Source of the DNA: Luteibaculum oceani
GTDB taxonomy: Bacteria > Bacteroidota > Bacteroidia > Flavobacteriales_D > Luteibaculaceae
Assembly (NCBI RefSeq): GCF_007995015.1
Contig: NZ_VORB01000001.1
Coordinates: forward strand, 248,001-312,000
Direction: 5' to 3'
Length of the DNA stretch: 64,000 bases
A program made the position numbers and the translations under genes. This document shows, piece by piece, positions 9,008 through 16,245 of this stretch. Numbering within the stretch: position 1 is the stretch's first letter; each line of letters begins with the position of its first letter. Under the pieces are notes generated by a model. The model saw nothing but the letters and a program-made list of their open reading frames with translations, did not search any database and was not told the origin of the DNA.

Positions 9008-9382
9008 TTATAATGGAAAGCCTTTATTCAAGGAGTTATCGATAAAAATTGCAGTTTGCACCAATTCAGCAATGAGCGGCTGGGTAAGCTCACTAGTTGT
9101 TCTAAGAATAATTCCACCAACCTGAGACCGTTTCCCAAAATTCAACTTTTCTTGTAAACCATTCATTAAATAGGCATTCGGAAATGCCAACTCCACTCCT
9201 CCGTCGGCCTGTGGATTAATATAACAAAGCCAATGTTTCCTTCGGTAAAATGGCACCCCTAAATGTATGCTTGCAGAAATTCCAGGTAACCGAATGAGAT
9301 AATTATGAAGTTTTCCAATTAATTCTGCATCCCCCTTTGCGTGATGGTCAATGAAACTTGCAATTCTCTCGTCTATTTTCAT
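9008..9382 (-). CDS. DUF1801 (YdhG-like) domain protein
   Basis: A 124-residue small cytoplasmic protein of the DUF1801 family. The family's spread is wide but its function is not settled. The sequence shows the usual pattern: an acidic N-terminal helix (DERIASFIDHHAKGDAELIG), the LIRLPGISASIHLGVPFYRRKHWLCYI core and the VELAFPNAYLMNG block, where family members carry a conserved aromatic or Gly segment. It stands alone, with 82 bases to the MscS gene and a divergent thioredoxin gene on the other side. There is no operon partner to suggest a role. The family call is good; function is unknown. Confidence 0.75.
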   Translation of the reverse strand: MKIDERIASFIDHHAKGDAELIGKLHNYLIRLPGISASIHLGVPFYRRKHWLCYINPQADGGVELAFPNAYLMNGLQEKLNFGKRSQVGGIILRTTSELTQPLIAELVQTAIFIDNSLNKGFPL

Positions 9383-9540
9383 TTAGATATATGACAATTT
9401 CGCAATTAACAAGAGGGAATTGAACTCCAAATAAACTCTGTTCATCGATAAAAATCAATGATTAAGACCTATATCAGGTTAGTTCGTTAAATAAATCTTG
9501 AAATCAATAACAAAATCAGGGGTTTCAATACCTTAGCATC

Positions 9541-9831
9541 ATGAGTAAATTTCAAGAGTTAATAAAAGGAGAAACTCCTGTATTAGTTGACTTTTACGCC
9601 GATTGGTGTGGACCTTGTAAAACACTAGCTCCAATATTAGATACGCTTAAAACCGATCTTGGAAATAAAATAAAAATCTTAAAAATTAATGTGGATAAAA
9701 ACCCAAAAGCTGCCGCGGCATATAACGTAAGAGGGGTGCCAACACTAATTTTTTACCACAGAGGTGAAATAAAATGGCGAAAAAGTGGCGTTATTCCACT
9801 TCCAGAATTAAAAAAAATGGTTTCCATTTAA
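9541..9831 (+). CDS. trxA: Thioredoxin
   Basis: A 96-residue cytoplasmic thioredoxin that reduces disulfides in target proteins. The active site WCGPCK is at about residues 22-27 after VDFYADW, and the cis-proline is in RGVPTLIFY (about 66-74). The C-terminal helix is present but short. The protein is slightly shorter than E. coli TrxA (109) and has no signal peptide. The CNNM/CorC-like gene starts 9 bases downstream, so the two are probably co-transcribed. The organism may have other thioredoxins; the gene symbol reflects family membership only. Confidence 0.92.
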   Translation: MSKFQELIKGETPVLVDFYADWCGPCKTLAPILDTLKTDLGNKIKILKINVDKNPKAAAAYNVRGVPTLIFYHRGEIKWRKSGVIPLPELKKMVSI

Positions 9832-9840
9832 ATTACACCT

Positions 9841-10899
9841 ATGCTATTACTCGTTCTTTATCTACTTCTTGCCGTGGTAGTTTCCTTTCTCTGCTCCATT
9901 ATGGAAGCGGTGCTATTAAGTACTCCATCCTCTCACATTCTAATAGCTCTAGAAAGTGAAACCCCCAAACCATGGGCACTTAAATTTAACCGGTTTAAGG
10001 ATGATATAGACAGACCACTATCTGCGATTTTATCACTAAATACCGTGGCCCACACCATTGGTGCAGCTGGCGTGGGAGCCCAGGCCGTTGCAGTTTTTGG
10101 CGAAGCTTATTTCGGAGTGATCTCGGCCATTCTAACCATTATTATTCTGCTATTCACGGAAATCATTCCCAAAACGCTGGGGGCAATTTATTGGAAATCG
10201 CTTGGGAAAATTGCCGTAATGCTAATCCAATTTACCATTTGGATTACCTATCCTTTAGTTCTTGTTTCATCGGTTATCACAAAAATCCTATCGGGTGGCA
10301 AAAAGGAACAAACCACAAGCCGAGAAGAAATTTCTGTGCTTACTTCCATTGCCGCCAAGGAAGGAATTTTTAATCCTGAAGAACATAAAATTTTACAAAG
10401 TGTACTTAGACTTAAATCAGTTGTAGTTGGTGAAATTATGACACCACGAACCGTAGTTTCTTGTGCAAATGCATTCACCACCGTTATAGAGTTTGCTAAA
10501 AATAAAGAGCACTATAATTTTTCAAGAATACCGGTTTTCGAAAAGGTAAAAGACAACATAGTAGGGTACGTAGTAAAGCAAAGAATTTACGAAACCATTG
10601 CTGATGAAAAGCCACAAGTAGAGCTTCAGGATATTAAGCGCGACATTGCCATTGTAACAGAAGAAACTCCCGTTTTTGAATTGTGGAATATCCTTCTGAA
10701 AAGAAAAGAACACATCGCCTTGATTGTGGACGAATATGGCGGTTGGAGTGGAATTGCTACTATGGAAGACATCATTGAAACCATACTAGGGTTTGAAATA
10801 ATTGATGAGCGAGATAAAATTACCAACATGCGCGCATACGCAAAACAACGTTGGGAAGCCCGTAAACAAATGAACGAGCAACGAGAGAAGTTTGGGTAA
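9841..10899 (+). CDS. CNNM/HlyC/CorC-family transporter-like membrane protein (DUF21 + CBS pair)
   Basis: A 352-residue membrane protein. Residues 1-160 form the DUF21/CNNM domain with about four hydrophobic segments and the conserved PKTLGAIYW stretch after FTEIIPK. A pair of CBS domains follows (about 195-315), with VVGEIMTPRTVV at its start and the VDEYGGWSGIATMEDI signature. The C-terminal CorC_HlyC domain of longer homologues is absent. Relatives are linked to Mg2+ or other divalent cation transport. It follows the thioredoxin gene by 9 bases. The substrate cannot be read from the sequence, and the old name hemolysin is not supported by function. Confidence 0.88.
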   Translation: MLLLVLYLLLAVVVSFLCSIMEAVLLSTPSSHILIALESETPKPWALKFNRFKDDIDRPLSAILSLNTVAHTIGAAGVGAQAVAVFGEAYFGVISAILTIIILLFTEIIPKTLGAIYWKSLGKIAVMLIQFTIWITYPLVLVSSVITKILSGGKKEQTTSREEISVLTSIAAKEGIFNPEEHKILQSVLRLKSVVVGEIMTPRTVVSCANAFTTVIEFAKNKEHYNFSRIPVFEKVKDNIVGYVVKQRIYETIADEKPQVELQDIKRDIAIVTEETPVFELWNILLKRKEHIALIVDEYGGWSGIATMEDIIETILGFEIIDERDKITNMRAYAKQRWEARKQMNEQREKFG

Positions 10900-10971
10900 T
10901 CAACCATTGTGAATTAATAAAATTGATTGCCCCACTAAGATTGGCTAAAATTGCACTTTTAGTATTTACAC

Positions 10972-11346
10972 ATGGAAATTAGCGGAAAAGTAGTAGAGCT
11001 ACTAGACGAAAAAAGAGGTAGTGGTAGAAACGGAGAATGGAGAAAGTTAGACTTCATTCTAGAAACCCAGGATCAATACCCTAAAAAGGTATGTATATCT
11101 GTATGGGGTGATAAGATAGATCAATACGCCCTTAATGTTGGTGACCAAATCAACGCTGGAATTAATCTTGAAAGTAGAGAATTTAACGGCAGATGGTACA
11201 CAGACGTACGTGCTTGGAAGGTAGATAAAATGGGTGCTGGAGATACTGGTTCTCAGGGTGAAAGCCAAATTCCAACTCCTCCAATGGAAGCCCCTGCAGC
11301 TGGAATGCCACAGGAAGATAACGATGCTAACGACCTTCCATTCTAA
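10972..11346 (+). CDS. DUF3127 domain protein (OB-fold-like)
   Basis: A 124-residue protein of the DUF3127 family, common in Bacteroidota. It begins with a beta-rich domain (ISGKVVELLDEKRGSGRNG, then RKLDFILETQDQYPKKVCI and NVGDQINAGINLESREFNG). The tail is disordered, with Gly, Pro and acidic residues and ends NDANDLPF. A small beta-barrel with an acidic tail ending in DLPF is reminiscent of single-stranded DNA-binding proteins, whose C-terminal tip recruits partners. I infer a nucleic-acid-linked role, not a proven one. It stands as a single gene; a near-consensus -7 box (TAAAATTG) lies about 20 bases upstream. Confidence 0.8.
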   Translation: MEISGKVVELLDEKRGSGRNGEWRKLDFILETQDQYPKKVCISVWGDKIDQYALNVGDQINAGINLESREFNGRWYTDVRAWKVDKMGAGDTGSQGESQIPTPPMEAPAAGMPQEDNDANDLPF

Positions 11347-11416
11347 TATCAGACTTGGTTTTTTAAACTAAATAGCATAGATTGAGTAGGATAAAATTTA
11401 CTTAACCTACCCAATC

Positions 11417-12064
11417 ATGAAAAATTCTACTAAGTTATTTCTGGGGGTGTTATGCCCCCTTTTTTGTTTCCTAGCTTGTAAAAAGGAGGGAATGAAAATT
11501 ACCACCAATGAGTCTAAGCCCACCCCTCAAAATCAAGTATTCATTGGTAATGATACCGTAAATCTTACACGAGCCGTTGTTAGTTATTACGGATACGACA
11601 GCACGGATGAAAATTACTTCACCGTAATTCTTCTGTACAATGGAGAAGATTTTTTTCCAAATGGAGAGTATAACGACTCCGTGAGCAACATTGCCGATCT
11701 ACTCTGGATTGCAATTTCCTTATATGACCCCGGCCTTCCAAAACCTGGAAAATATTCGCTTATGTATAGCACGGGCCAAGGCGAGGAATACCTTGAATTC
11801 GAAATGGCTCGCAATCAAGATCTTGGGGTGGATACCACAGAAAGTTACTATTTCTCTGATGATATGGTACACCTTGAAATTCTAAATTTAGATGAACAAA
11901 GGGTAGATTTAAAAGTATCCGGCACCGCATTAAACACCGCAACCGAAGAAACTATTTTTCTAAGTGCTGCCTATTCCGGAAACCATCATTATGAAGATTC
12001 TGTTGCAAGCAATAGCTGGGCAATACGGTACTTGGATCCAAAATTAGAACGCCTTCGCAAATAA
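11417..12064 (+). CDS. Predicted lipoprotein, unknown function
   Basis: A 215-residue protein with a lipoprotein signal peptide ending FLACKKEG (lipobox LAC, Cys about 21). The KKE after the Cys differs from the acidic export signal seen in some Bacteroidota surface lipoproteins, so the location (periplasmic or surface) is open. The mature part appears to be all-beta, with acidic residues and aromatic strands (DTVNLTRAVVSYYGYDST, KPGKYSLMYSTG). Its general plan resembles the lipoprotein at 12904-13509: a Cys-KKE start, a GKY/GVY turn and a late SGTA block. The two may be diverged relatives. A terminator follows directly at 12070-12092. I do not recognise a named family. Confidence 0.7.
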   Translation: MKNSTKLFLGVLCPLFCFLACKKEGMKITTNESKPTPQNQVFIGNDTVNLTRAVVSYYGYDSTDENYFTVILLYNGEDFFPNGEYNDSVSNIADLLWIAISLYDPGLPKPGKYSLMYSTGQGEEYLEFEMARNQDLGVDTTESYYFSDDMVHLEILNLDEQRVDLKVSGTALNTATEETIFLSAAYSGNHHYEDSVASNSWAIRYLDPKLERLRK

Positions 12065-12069
12065 ATTTA

Positions 12070-12092
12070 AAGCCTCTTTGAGGCTTTTTTTT
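12070..12092 (+). terminator. Intrinsic terminator after the lipoprotein gene
   Basis: A 7-bp stem, AAGCCTC (12070-12076) pairing with GAGGCTT (12080-12086), with a TTT loop, is followed by a run of T to 12092. It starts 6 bases behind the stop codon. Confidence 0.9.
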
Positions 12093-12129
12093 ATACGCAC
12101 TTTAACGAATTTGCCGTTAAGGGAATAGG

Positions 12130-12137
12130 TAAATTTG
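12130..12137 (+). promoter_or_regulatory. Bacteroidota-type -7 box upstream of the START-domain gene
   Basis: TAAATTTG matches TAnnTTTG exactly, 13 bases before the ATG at 12150. A TTTG at 12110-12113 could serve as the -33 element, with a short 16-base spacer. The leader would be very short. Confidence 0.5.
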
Positions 12138-12149
12138 TAGTTTTAGCCA

Positions 12150-12782
12150 ATGTCGAAACGTAACATTCGTTCCTCTTATATTTTAATAGGGCTGTTGGCT
12201 CTATTTTTTATTCCCGCACCATCCTCCGCTCAGCTAGACACCAGCTGGACATTAAAACGTGATAAGAAAAATGTAAAAGTATATACCCGCTCCCACCCCG
12301 ATTTTGGACTGGATGAATTTAAAGGAGAAAGCATAATCCCCTTTCATATCGATAAGGTATTGAAAGTCCTAAAGTCGCCCGAAAAAATGCCCCAATGGGT
12401 TCCAGATTGCGAATATGCAAAACTGGAAGAGAAAACTGTGGAAGGCCAACTTCATTACACGGTTACCGATCTTCCTTTCCCTTTATCCAACCGAGACGCC
12501 TACATTGAAATGGTTTTCCACATTACAAAAGATGGATACCTGATTCGAGTAGAAGGGCTCCCCAAATACAAACCAGAAGAAAATGGCTTGGTGCGCATTC
12601 CCTATTTAAAAGGGTTTTGGAAATTAACGATGTTAGAAGGAAATAAAACTAAGGTTACCTATCAAATCCAAGCCGATCCAGGTGGGGCCATACCAACCTG
12701 GCTAGCCAATGCCACGGCTGTTAGCACCCCATACAACACCATATTAAATCTTCAAGAGTTTATTAAATCTGAATTCGATTAG
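12150..12782 (+). CDS. START (StAR-related lipid transfer) domain protein, secreted
   Basis: A 210-residue protein with an N-terminal signal peptide (hydrophobic segment then PSSAQ, cut around residue 28) and a single START-like domain. Visible features are the opening strand SWTLKRDKKNVKVYTRSHP, the MPQWVPDCEYAKLEE segment typical of START domains (W-V-P-D-C block), LPFPLSNRDAYIEM, and the C-terminal helix (TWLANATAVSTPYNTILNLQEF). START domains bind lipids or other hydrophobic ligands in a closed pocket. In bacteria their ligands are mostly unknown. The signal peptide suggests a periplasmic role, perhaps lipid handling. It is transcribed alone behind a terminator. Confidence 0.85.
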   Translation: MSKRNIRSSYILIGLLALFFIPAPSSAQLDTSWTLKRDKKNVKVYTRSHPDFGLDEFKGESIIPFHIDKVLKVLKSPEKMPQWVPDCEYAKLEEKTVEGQLHYTVTDLPFPLSNRDAYIEMVFHITKDGYLIRVEGLPKYKPEENGLVRIPYLKGFWKLTMLEGNKTKVTYQIQADPGGAIPTWLANATAVSTPYNTILNLQEFIKSEFD

Positions 12783-12846
12783 GAGTTTTCTACTCTCTAG
12801 ACAAAAGTTCAACAAACGGTATATAAAATAAAAACCCACCCTGTTT

Positions 12847-12878
12847 TTGAATGTAGTATGTTTTTTAGTCTATCTTTA
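12847..12878 (+). promoter_or_regulatory. Probable promoter of the lipoprotein gene at 12904
   Basis: TTG at 12847-12849 and TATCTTTA at 12871-12878 (7 of 8 bases of TAnnTTTG) are spaced by 21 bases, the usual distance in Bacteroidota. The likely leader is about 20 bases before the ATG at 12904. Confidence 0.5.
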
Positions 12879-12903
12879 AGTGCTAAACATTACATTCATT
12901 ATT

Positions 12904-13509
12904 ATGAAAAACATTTTAAAATTAGCCTTACCTGTGCTTGCGTGCGTGGTAATTATCGCCTGTAAAAAAGAGGATAAAGAAGAAACACCAGCACCTAATA
13001 AGGGATCGGTAACATACGATGGGAAAACCTATACAATGAATAGGGTAATTATTGAAGATAACGGTTTAGATACTAGTGTGGGACTAACTAACATTGATAT
13101 AATAATGCTTACAGAAGGAGTTGTAACCCATGAATCGAATGGTCAAATTGACTCAGTATCAGGATCGGGCTCAGTTTTAGTTTTAGAGCTGTACAGTGAT
13201 TTTAATGGAGCTTTAAAAACAGGGGTTTACAATTTCGCTGATACCACCGTTTCCATAAACAGCATAGGAGATGCCTATATAATTGCGGATTATAATTTTA
13301 CAACCGACGAGGGTGGGTCTTACACTCAATTTGAATCTGGATCTGCAAACATTACTTCTGCTTCTAGCTCAAGAGTTGCATTTAACTTTAGTGGCACCGC
13401 AGCACAATTACCAATTTCAGGTAGTTTTTCAGGTACCTTTTCTTTTTATGTTGACAATTCAGCTACTGCTAAAATTTCCGAAAGCTTTCCTGCGCTGACA
13501 GTTAATTAG
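12904..13509 (+). CDS. Predicted lipoprotein, unknown function
   Basis: A 201-residue protein with a lipoprotein signal ending VVIIACKKED (Cys about 20). I chose the ATG at 12904, not the in-frame codon at 12880, because the signal peptide starts MKNILKLALP and the promoter lies just upstream. The mature protein is rich in Ser, Thr, Gly and short beta strands (GSVTYDGKTYTMNRVII, then GALKTGVYNFADT, then FNFSGTAAQL), and ends in a beta-rich SGSFSGTFSFYVDN segment. The layout parallels the lipoprotein at 11417-12064. It is closed by a strong terminator. I do not recognise a named family; export to the envelope is the only firm statement. Confidence 0.7.
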   Translation: MKNILKLALPVLACVVIIACKKEDKEETPAPNKGSVTYDGKTYTMNRVIIEDNGLDTSVGLTNIDIIMLTEGVVTHESNGQIDSVSGSGSVLVLELYSDFNGALKTGVYNFADTTVSINSIGDAYIIADYNFTTDEGGSYTQFESGSANITSASSSRVAFNFSGTAAQLPISGSFSGTFSFYVDNSATAKISESFPALTVN

Positions 13510-13542
13510 TGATTGCTACTTAATGAACACATCCCTTTTCTT

Positions 13543-13572
13543 AAAGCCACCAATTGGGTGGCTTTATTTTTT
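13543..13572 (+). terminator. Intrinsic terminator of the lipoprotein gene
   Basis: A 9-bp stem, AAAGCCACC (13543-13551) with GGTGGCTTT (13557-13565), is followed by ATTTTTT. Its right arm overlaps the last codons of the convergent VOC gene. Confidence 0.9.
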
Positions 13573-13980
13573 AAACATCCTGCTTAAATCGGCAAAGGCC
13601 TTAAACTCCAAGGCATTACCACTAGGATCATTAAAAAACATAGTTGCCTGCTCTCCCGGCTGCCCTTTAAATCGAACATAGGGTTCTATTTCAAAACGCA
13701 CTCCTTTTGCTTTAAGCCTAGTTGCTAACTCCTCCCATTCTTCCATACTCAGAACTACACCAAAATGAGGGACGGGAACACCATGACCATCCACGTGGTT
13801 CTTTATGGTTGCATTTAAGACTTGCGATAGATGGATAACCAGTTGATGACCAAAAAAATTGAAATCTACCCATTGTTCTGAGCTGCGGCCTTCTTCGCAA
13901 CCCATTATTTCTCGATAAAAAGTTCTAGTTTCATCTAAATCTTTAACCGGAATAGCAAGGTGAAAAGGTTGTAGCGACAT
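13564..13980 (-). CDS. Glyoxalase / extradiol dioxygenase-type VOC protein
   Basis: A 138-residue protein of the vicinal oxygen chelate superfamily, with two beta-alpha-beta-beta-beta modules. The first opens with [19 protein letters not shown], whose His is the usual metal ligand. The second starts [20 protein letters not shown] and ends with [16 protein letters not shown], whose Glu is the usual last ligand. Members act as glyoxalase, dioxygenase, or drug-binding proteins; the substrate cannot be told. The gene is convergent with the lipoprotein gene, whose terminator stem overlaps its 3' end. It is transcribed on its own, divergent from tspO. Confidence 0.85.
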   Translation of the reverse strand: MSLQPFHLAIPVKDLDETRTFYREIMGCEEGRSSEQWVDFNFFGHQLVIHLSQVLNATIKNHVDGHGVPVPHFGVVLSMEEWEELATRLKAKGVRFEIEPYVRFKGQPGEQATMFFNDPSGNALEFKAFADLSRMFKK

Positions 13981-14034
13981 GCGTTTATACTTTTATCAAA
14001 TGCGCTTCGAAAATAATCTTGAAATGTACAATCT

Positions 14035-14493
14035 ATGTGGAAGACCTACTTTATTTTTCTATTCATCAATTTTTCAGGACTAGCCATAGGTTCCTTTTTT
14101 ACCGGAGCTGAAGTAATGAGTTCATGGTATATAAACCTAGAAAAGGCTCCCTGGACTCCTCCCGGCTGGGTCTTTGGTGCAGCATGGACGACCATAATGA
14201 TTTTCTTTTCTGCCACTTGTGCCGCAGCCTGGCATGCCGTGCCTGGTAAATCTCAATTCCTAAAACTTTTCATCCCGGCTTGGACATTCAACGTGCTATG
14301 GAATTTCGTTTTTTTCGGCATACACTTGCCTCTTTGGGGATTAGTGGACCTTTTGGTTTTATTCATCTTGTTGTGTCTGATCTGGAGGCAAGTTGCCAGT
14401 GTTCAGCCCTGGGCAAAATTAGCGCTTTTACCCTATGGTATTTGGATGCTATTGGCCATTTCGCTCAACGCCTATATCCTAGTGTATAATTAA
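14035..14493 (+). CDS. tspO: TspO/MBR family tryptophan-rich sensory protein
   Basis: A 152-residue five-helix membrane protein of the TspO/peripheral benzodiazepine receptor family, which binds porphyrins and other tetrapyrroles and modulates stress or photosynthesis-related responses. The signature LEKAPWTPPGWVFGAAWTTI (about 37-56) is plain, followed by further Trp-rich helices (FNVLWNFVFFG, LLVLFILLCLIWRQ). The length matches bacterial TspO (about 160). The ATG at 14035 lies about 14 bases behind a TAATCTTG motif close to the -7 consensus. There is no operon partner. The cellular role of TspO in this organism is unknown. Confidence 0.9.
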   Translation: MWKTYFIFLFINFSGLAIGSFFTGAEVMSSWYINLEKAPWTPPGWVFGAAWTTIMIFFSATCAAAWHAVPGKSQFLKLFIPAWTFNVLWNFVFFGIHLPLWGLVDLLVLFILLCLIWRQVASVQPWAKLALLPYGIWMLLAISLNAYILVYN

Positions 14494-14527
14494 CGGTTTT
14501 CGTGTTAAAAAATTGATTTTCAGGCTG

Positions 14528-14545
14528 TTTTTTTTTTTTTTTTTT
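14528..14545. repeat. 18-base T homopolymer upstream of the secreted-protein gene
   Basis: A continuous run of 18 T lies between tspO and the gene at 14595, about 50 bases before its ATG. No stem was found in front of it, so it is not a standard terminator. Such a tract could vary in length through replication slippage, or it could be an assembly-sensitive spot. Confidence 0.9.
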
Positions 14546-14594
14546 GCACTATTACTGACCAGCCATTCCATTTATCTGGAACCAACCGAAATCG

Positions 14595-15212
14595 ATGTTT
14601 AAAAAAGTTCTTTTCCCCCTTATTTTCCTCTTACTAATTACACCAATTTTAGCTCAGGCAGCGCCTAAATATCCAGACAAAAACAAATTAAGAAAGGAAC
14701 TTAAAATAGCAGGATTAAAGAAAGTATTACAGCTAAAAGAAGGAATATTAATCTTTCGGTTTCAAACCAAGAAACTCGCCATAGAGAGCCTTGAAAGAAA
14801 GGGGAGGGTAGAAGCTGCTACCAAATTAAGGCAAGAGGTATCCACCAGGAATAAATTTATAGTAGAGCGCTTTAAACGCAATTTTAACTTTTGTGAGGTT
14901 CATTTTATCTATAGCCATCAATCTAACATAGTTAGAAAAGATTATAGCCAGGCTCAATTTATAGACATGAGCTTTAACCCCACCCAAGCACCAAAGGGTG
15001 GACAATTTTTCCTTACCGCCGATTTTTCAGAGGCAAATACCTTTGATGAAATAAATGAGTTAACTCCTCCTGGTGTTATCTTAAGAGATCAAAATTTCCA
15101 ACAAATTAAGCGCCCCATTAAAGCCCATAGTTTTACGGTGGAAAAATTTAATAGACGCTTAAAGCGCATGTACAGAAAAGCCAAACGCAAACAGAGAAAA
15201 GGCAAATTATAA
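14595..15212 (+). CDS. Predicted secreted protein, unknown function
   Basis: A 205-residue protein with a clear N-terminal signal peptide (FKKVLFPLIFLLLITPILA then QAAPK, cut about residue 22). The mature part is strongly basic and ends in a Lys/Arg-rich helix (RRLKRMYRKAKRKQRKGKL). Its middle carries hydrophobic strands and an Asp/Asn-rich stretch (FFLTADFSEANTFDE). I do not recognise a family. The gene follows an 18-T tract and precedes the ebfC gene by 52 bases. Localisation to the periplasm is inferred from the signal peptide only. Confidence 0.65.
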   Translation: MFKKVLFPLIFLLLITPILAQAAPKYPDKNKLRKELKIAGLKKVLQLKEGILIFRFQTKKLAIESLERKGRVEAATKLRQEVSTRNKFIVERFKRNFNFCEVHFIYSHQSNIVRKDYSQAQFIDMSFNPTQAPKGGQFFLTADFSEANTFDEINELTPPGVILRDQNFQQIKRPIKAHSFTVEKFNRRLKRMYRKAKRKQRKGKL

Positions 15213-15241
15213 GCTCCATACTACTATTTCCCTGTAAGCCT

Positions 15242-15249
15242 TATTTTTG
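15242..15249 (+). promoter_or_regulatory. -7 box upstream of the YbaB/EbfC gene
   Basis: TATTTTTG fits TAnnTTTG exactly, 15 bases before the ATG at 15265. No convincing TTG -33 box was seen. Confidence 0.45.
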
Positions 15250-15264
15250 CACAAAATTTAAGTC

Positions 15265-15582
15265 ATGGGGATGTTTGGAAAGCTTGGGGATATGCAAAAA
15301 ATGATGTCGCAACTAAAAGAAATGAAAGCAGCGGCAGACGAGGCAAAGAAGAAACTCGATGAGATTGTTCTCGAAGGAAAATCTAAATGCAAGCGAGTGG
15401 TAATAAGAATTACTGGAAACCAGCACATCACCAAATTAGAAATAGATCACAATGCTTTTGAAAGCACCCAGGAGCTCGACGAAGTTTTATTGGACACCTT
15501 TAACCGAGCATTAGACGCATCTAAAAAAAGGCAAGAAAAAGAGATGGCCGATTCGGCTAAGGGGATGCTGCCAGGGATGTAA
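15265..15582 (+). CDS. YbaB/EbfC family nucleoid-associated protein
   Basis: A 105-residue DNA-binding protein of the YbaB/EbfC family, forming homodimers that bind the nucleoid. It shows the N-terminal helix MFGKLGDMQKMMSQLKEMKA, the beta core VVIRITGNQHITKLEIDHNA and the C-terminal helix DEVLLDTFNRALDASKKRQEK, ending GMLPGM as is typical of the family. The length is usual (about 100-110). In many bacteria it sits next to dnaX-recR, but here it stands alone, convergent with the LytTR regulator gene. Confidence 0.92.
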   Translation: MGMFGKLGDMQKMMSQLKEMKAAADEAKKKLDEIVLEGKSKCKRVVIRITGNQHITKLEIDHNAFESTQELDEVLLDTFNRALDASKKRQEKEMADSAKGMLPGM

Positions 15583-15594
15583 ACCCATTATAAT

Positions 15595-16245
15595 TTACCC
15601 TAAAGAAATGGCTTTAGTGATGGGGATAATCTGCTCATTTATTTTCGCCTCAGTTTTATTGTAACTCTGCACGTGATGCAGGTTCACCATATAGCTCCTA
15701 TGACATCTAACCACCGATGTGTCTTCAAACTCTGGTTCTAAAGACTTTAAGCTCGTCCGCACTAAAATTCGCCCTTTCGATTTAGTATGAATTTCACAAT
15801 AAACATTGTCCGATTTTATAAAAAGAATATCACTTACAGATAACTTATGAGTTTCGGAGCCTGATTTTACGGTAATTGAGGAGTTTTCAAGTAGGCCTGA
15901 AACCGTTATTAAACTTGCTTTGATTTGAGCTCGGTTAAACGGCTTTGTAAGGTAGCCTACCGGTTTTAACCGCGACGCTTGCGAAAGCGTATTAACGTCG
16001 CTATGTGCGCTTACAAACATAAACGGAATATGTTTTTGCTGCAATTCCGTTGCTATTCTAAACCCACTGTCTTCGGTATCCATTCTTATATCAAGGAGTG
16101 CCAGATCTATCTTTTCTCCCACTAAGCGATCTAGAAATTTCTTGGTATTATGTTCCACAAAAACAACCTTGCACCCAAAATTCTCTACAATTTTTCTTAG
16201 TTGTTCGGCTACTATAAAATCGTCTTCAGCAATGGCTATTTTCAT
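15595..16245 (-). CDS. LytTR-family response regulator
   Basis: A 216-residue response regulator of the LytR/AlgR type. The N-terminal receiver shows the acidic pair (AEDDF), the phospho-acceptor Asp in LALLDIRMD (about residue 54) and the Lys in LTKPFNRAQ (about 105). The C-terminal LytTR DNA-binding domain includes SVSDILFIKSDNVYCEIHT and VVRCHRSYMVNLHHVQSYN. Its start overlaps the sensor-kinase stop by 4 nt (ATGA type), so the two genes form one unit. It presumably binds a direct-repeat operator, possibly in its own promoter region. Target genes are unknown. Confidence 0.92.
   Translation of the reverse strand: MKIAIAEDDFIVAEQLRKIVENFGCKVVFVEHNTKKFLDRLVGEKIDLALLDIRMDTEDSGFRIATELQQKHIPFMFVSAHSDVNTLSQASRLKPVGYLTKPFNRAQIKASLITVSGLLENSSITVKSGSETHKLSVSDILFIKSDNVYCEIHTKSKGRILVRTSLKSLEPEFEDTSVVRCHRSYMVNLHHVQSYNKTEAKINEQIIPITKAISLG

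Noticed and set aside
12880-12903. Earlier start for the lipoprotein at 12904
   Set aside because: It adds residues before a complete lipoprotein signal, and the TATCTTTA -7 box at 12871-12878 would lie almost on top of that start.
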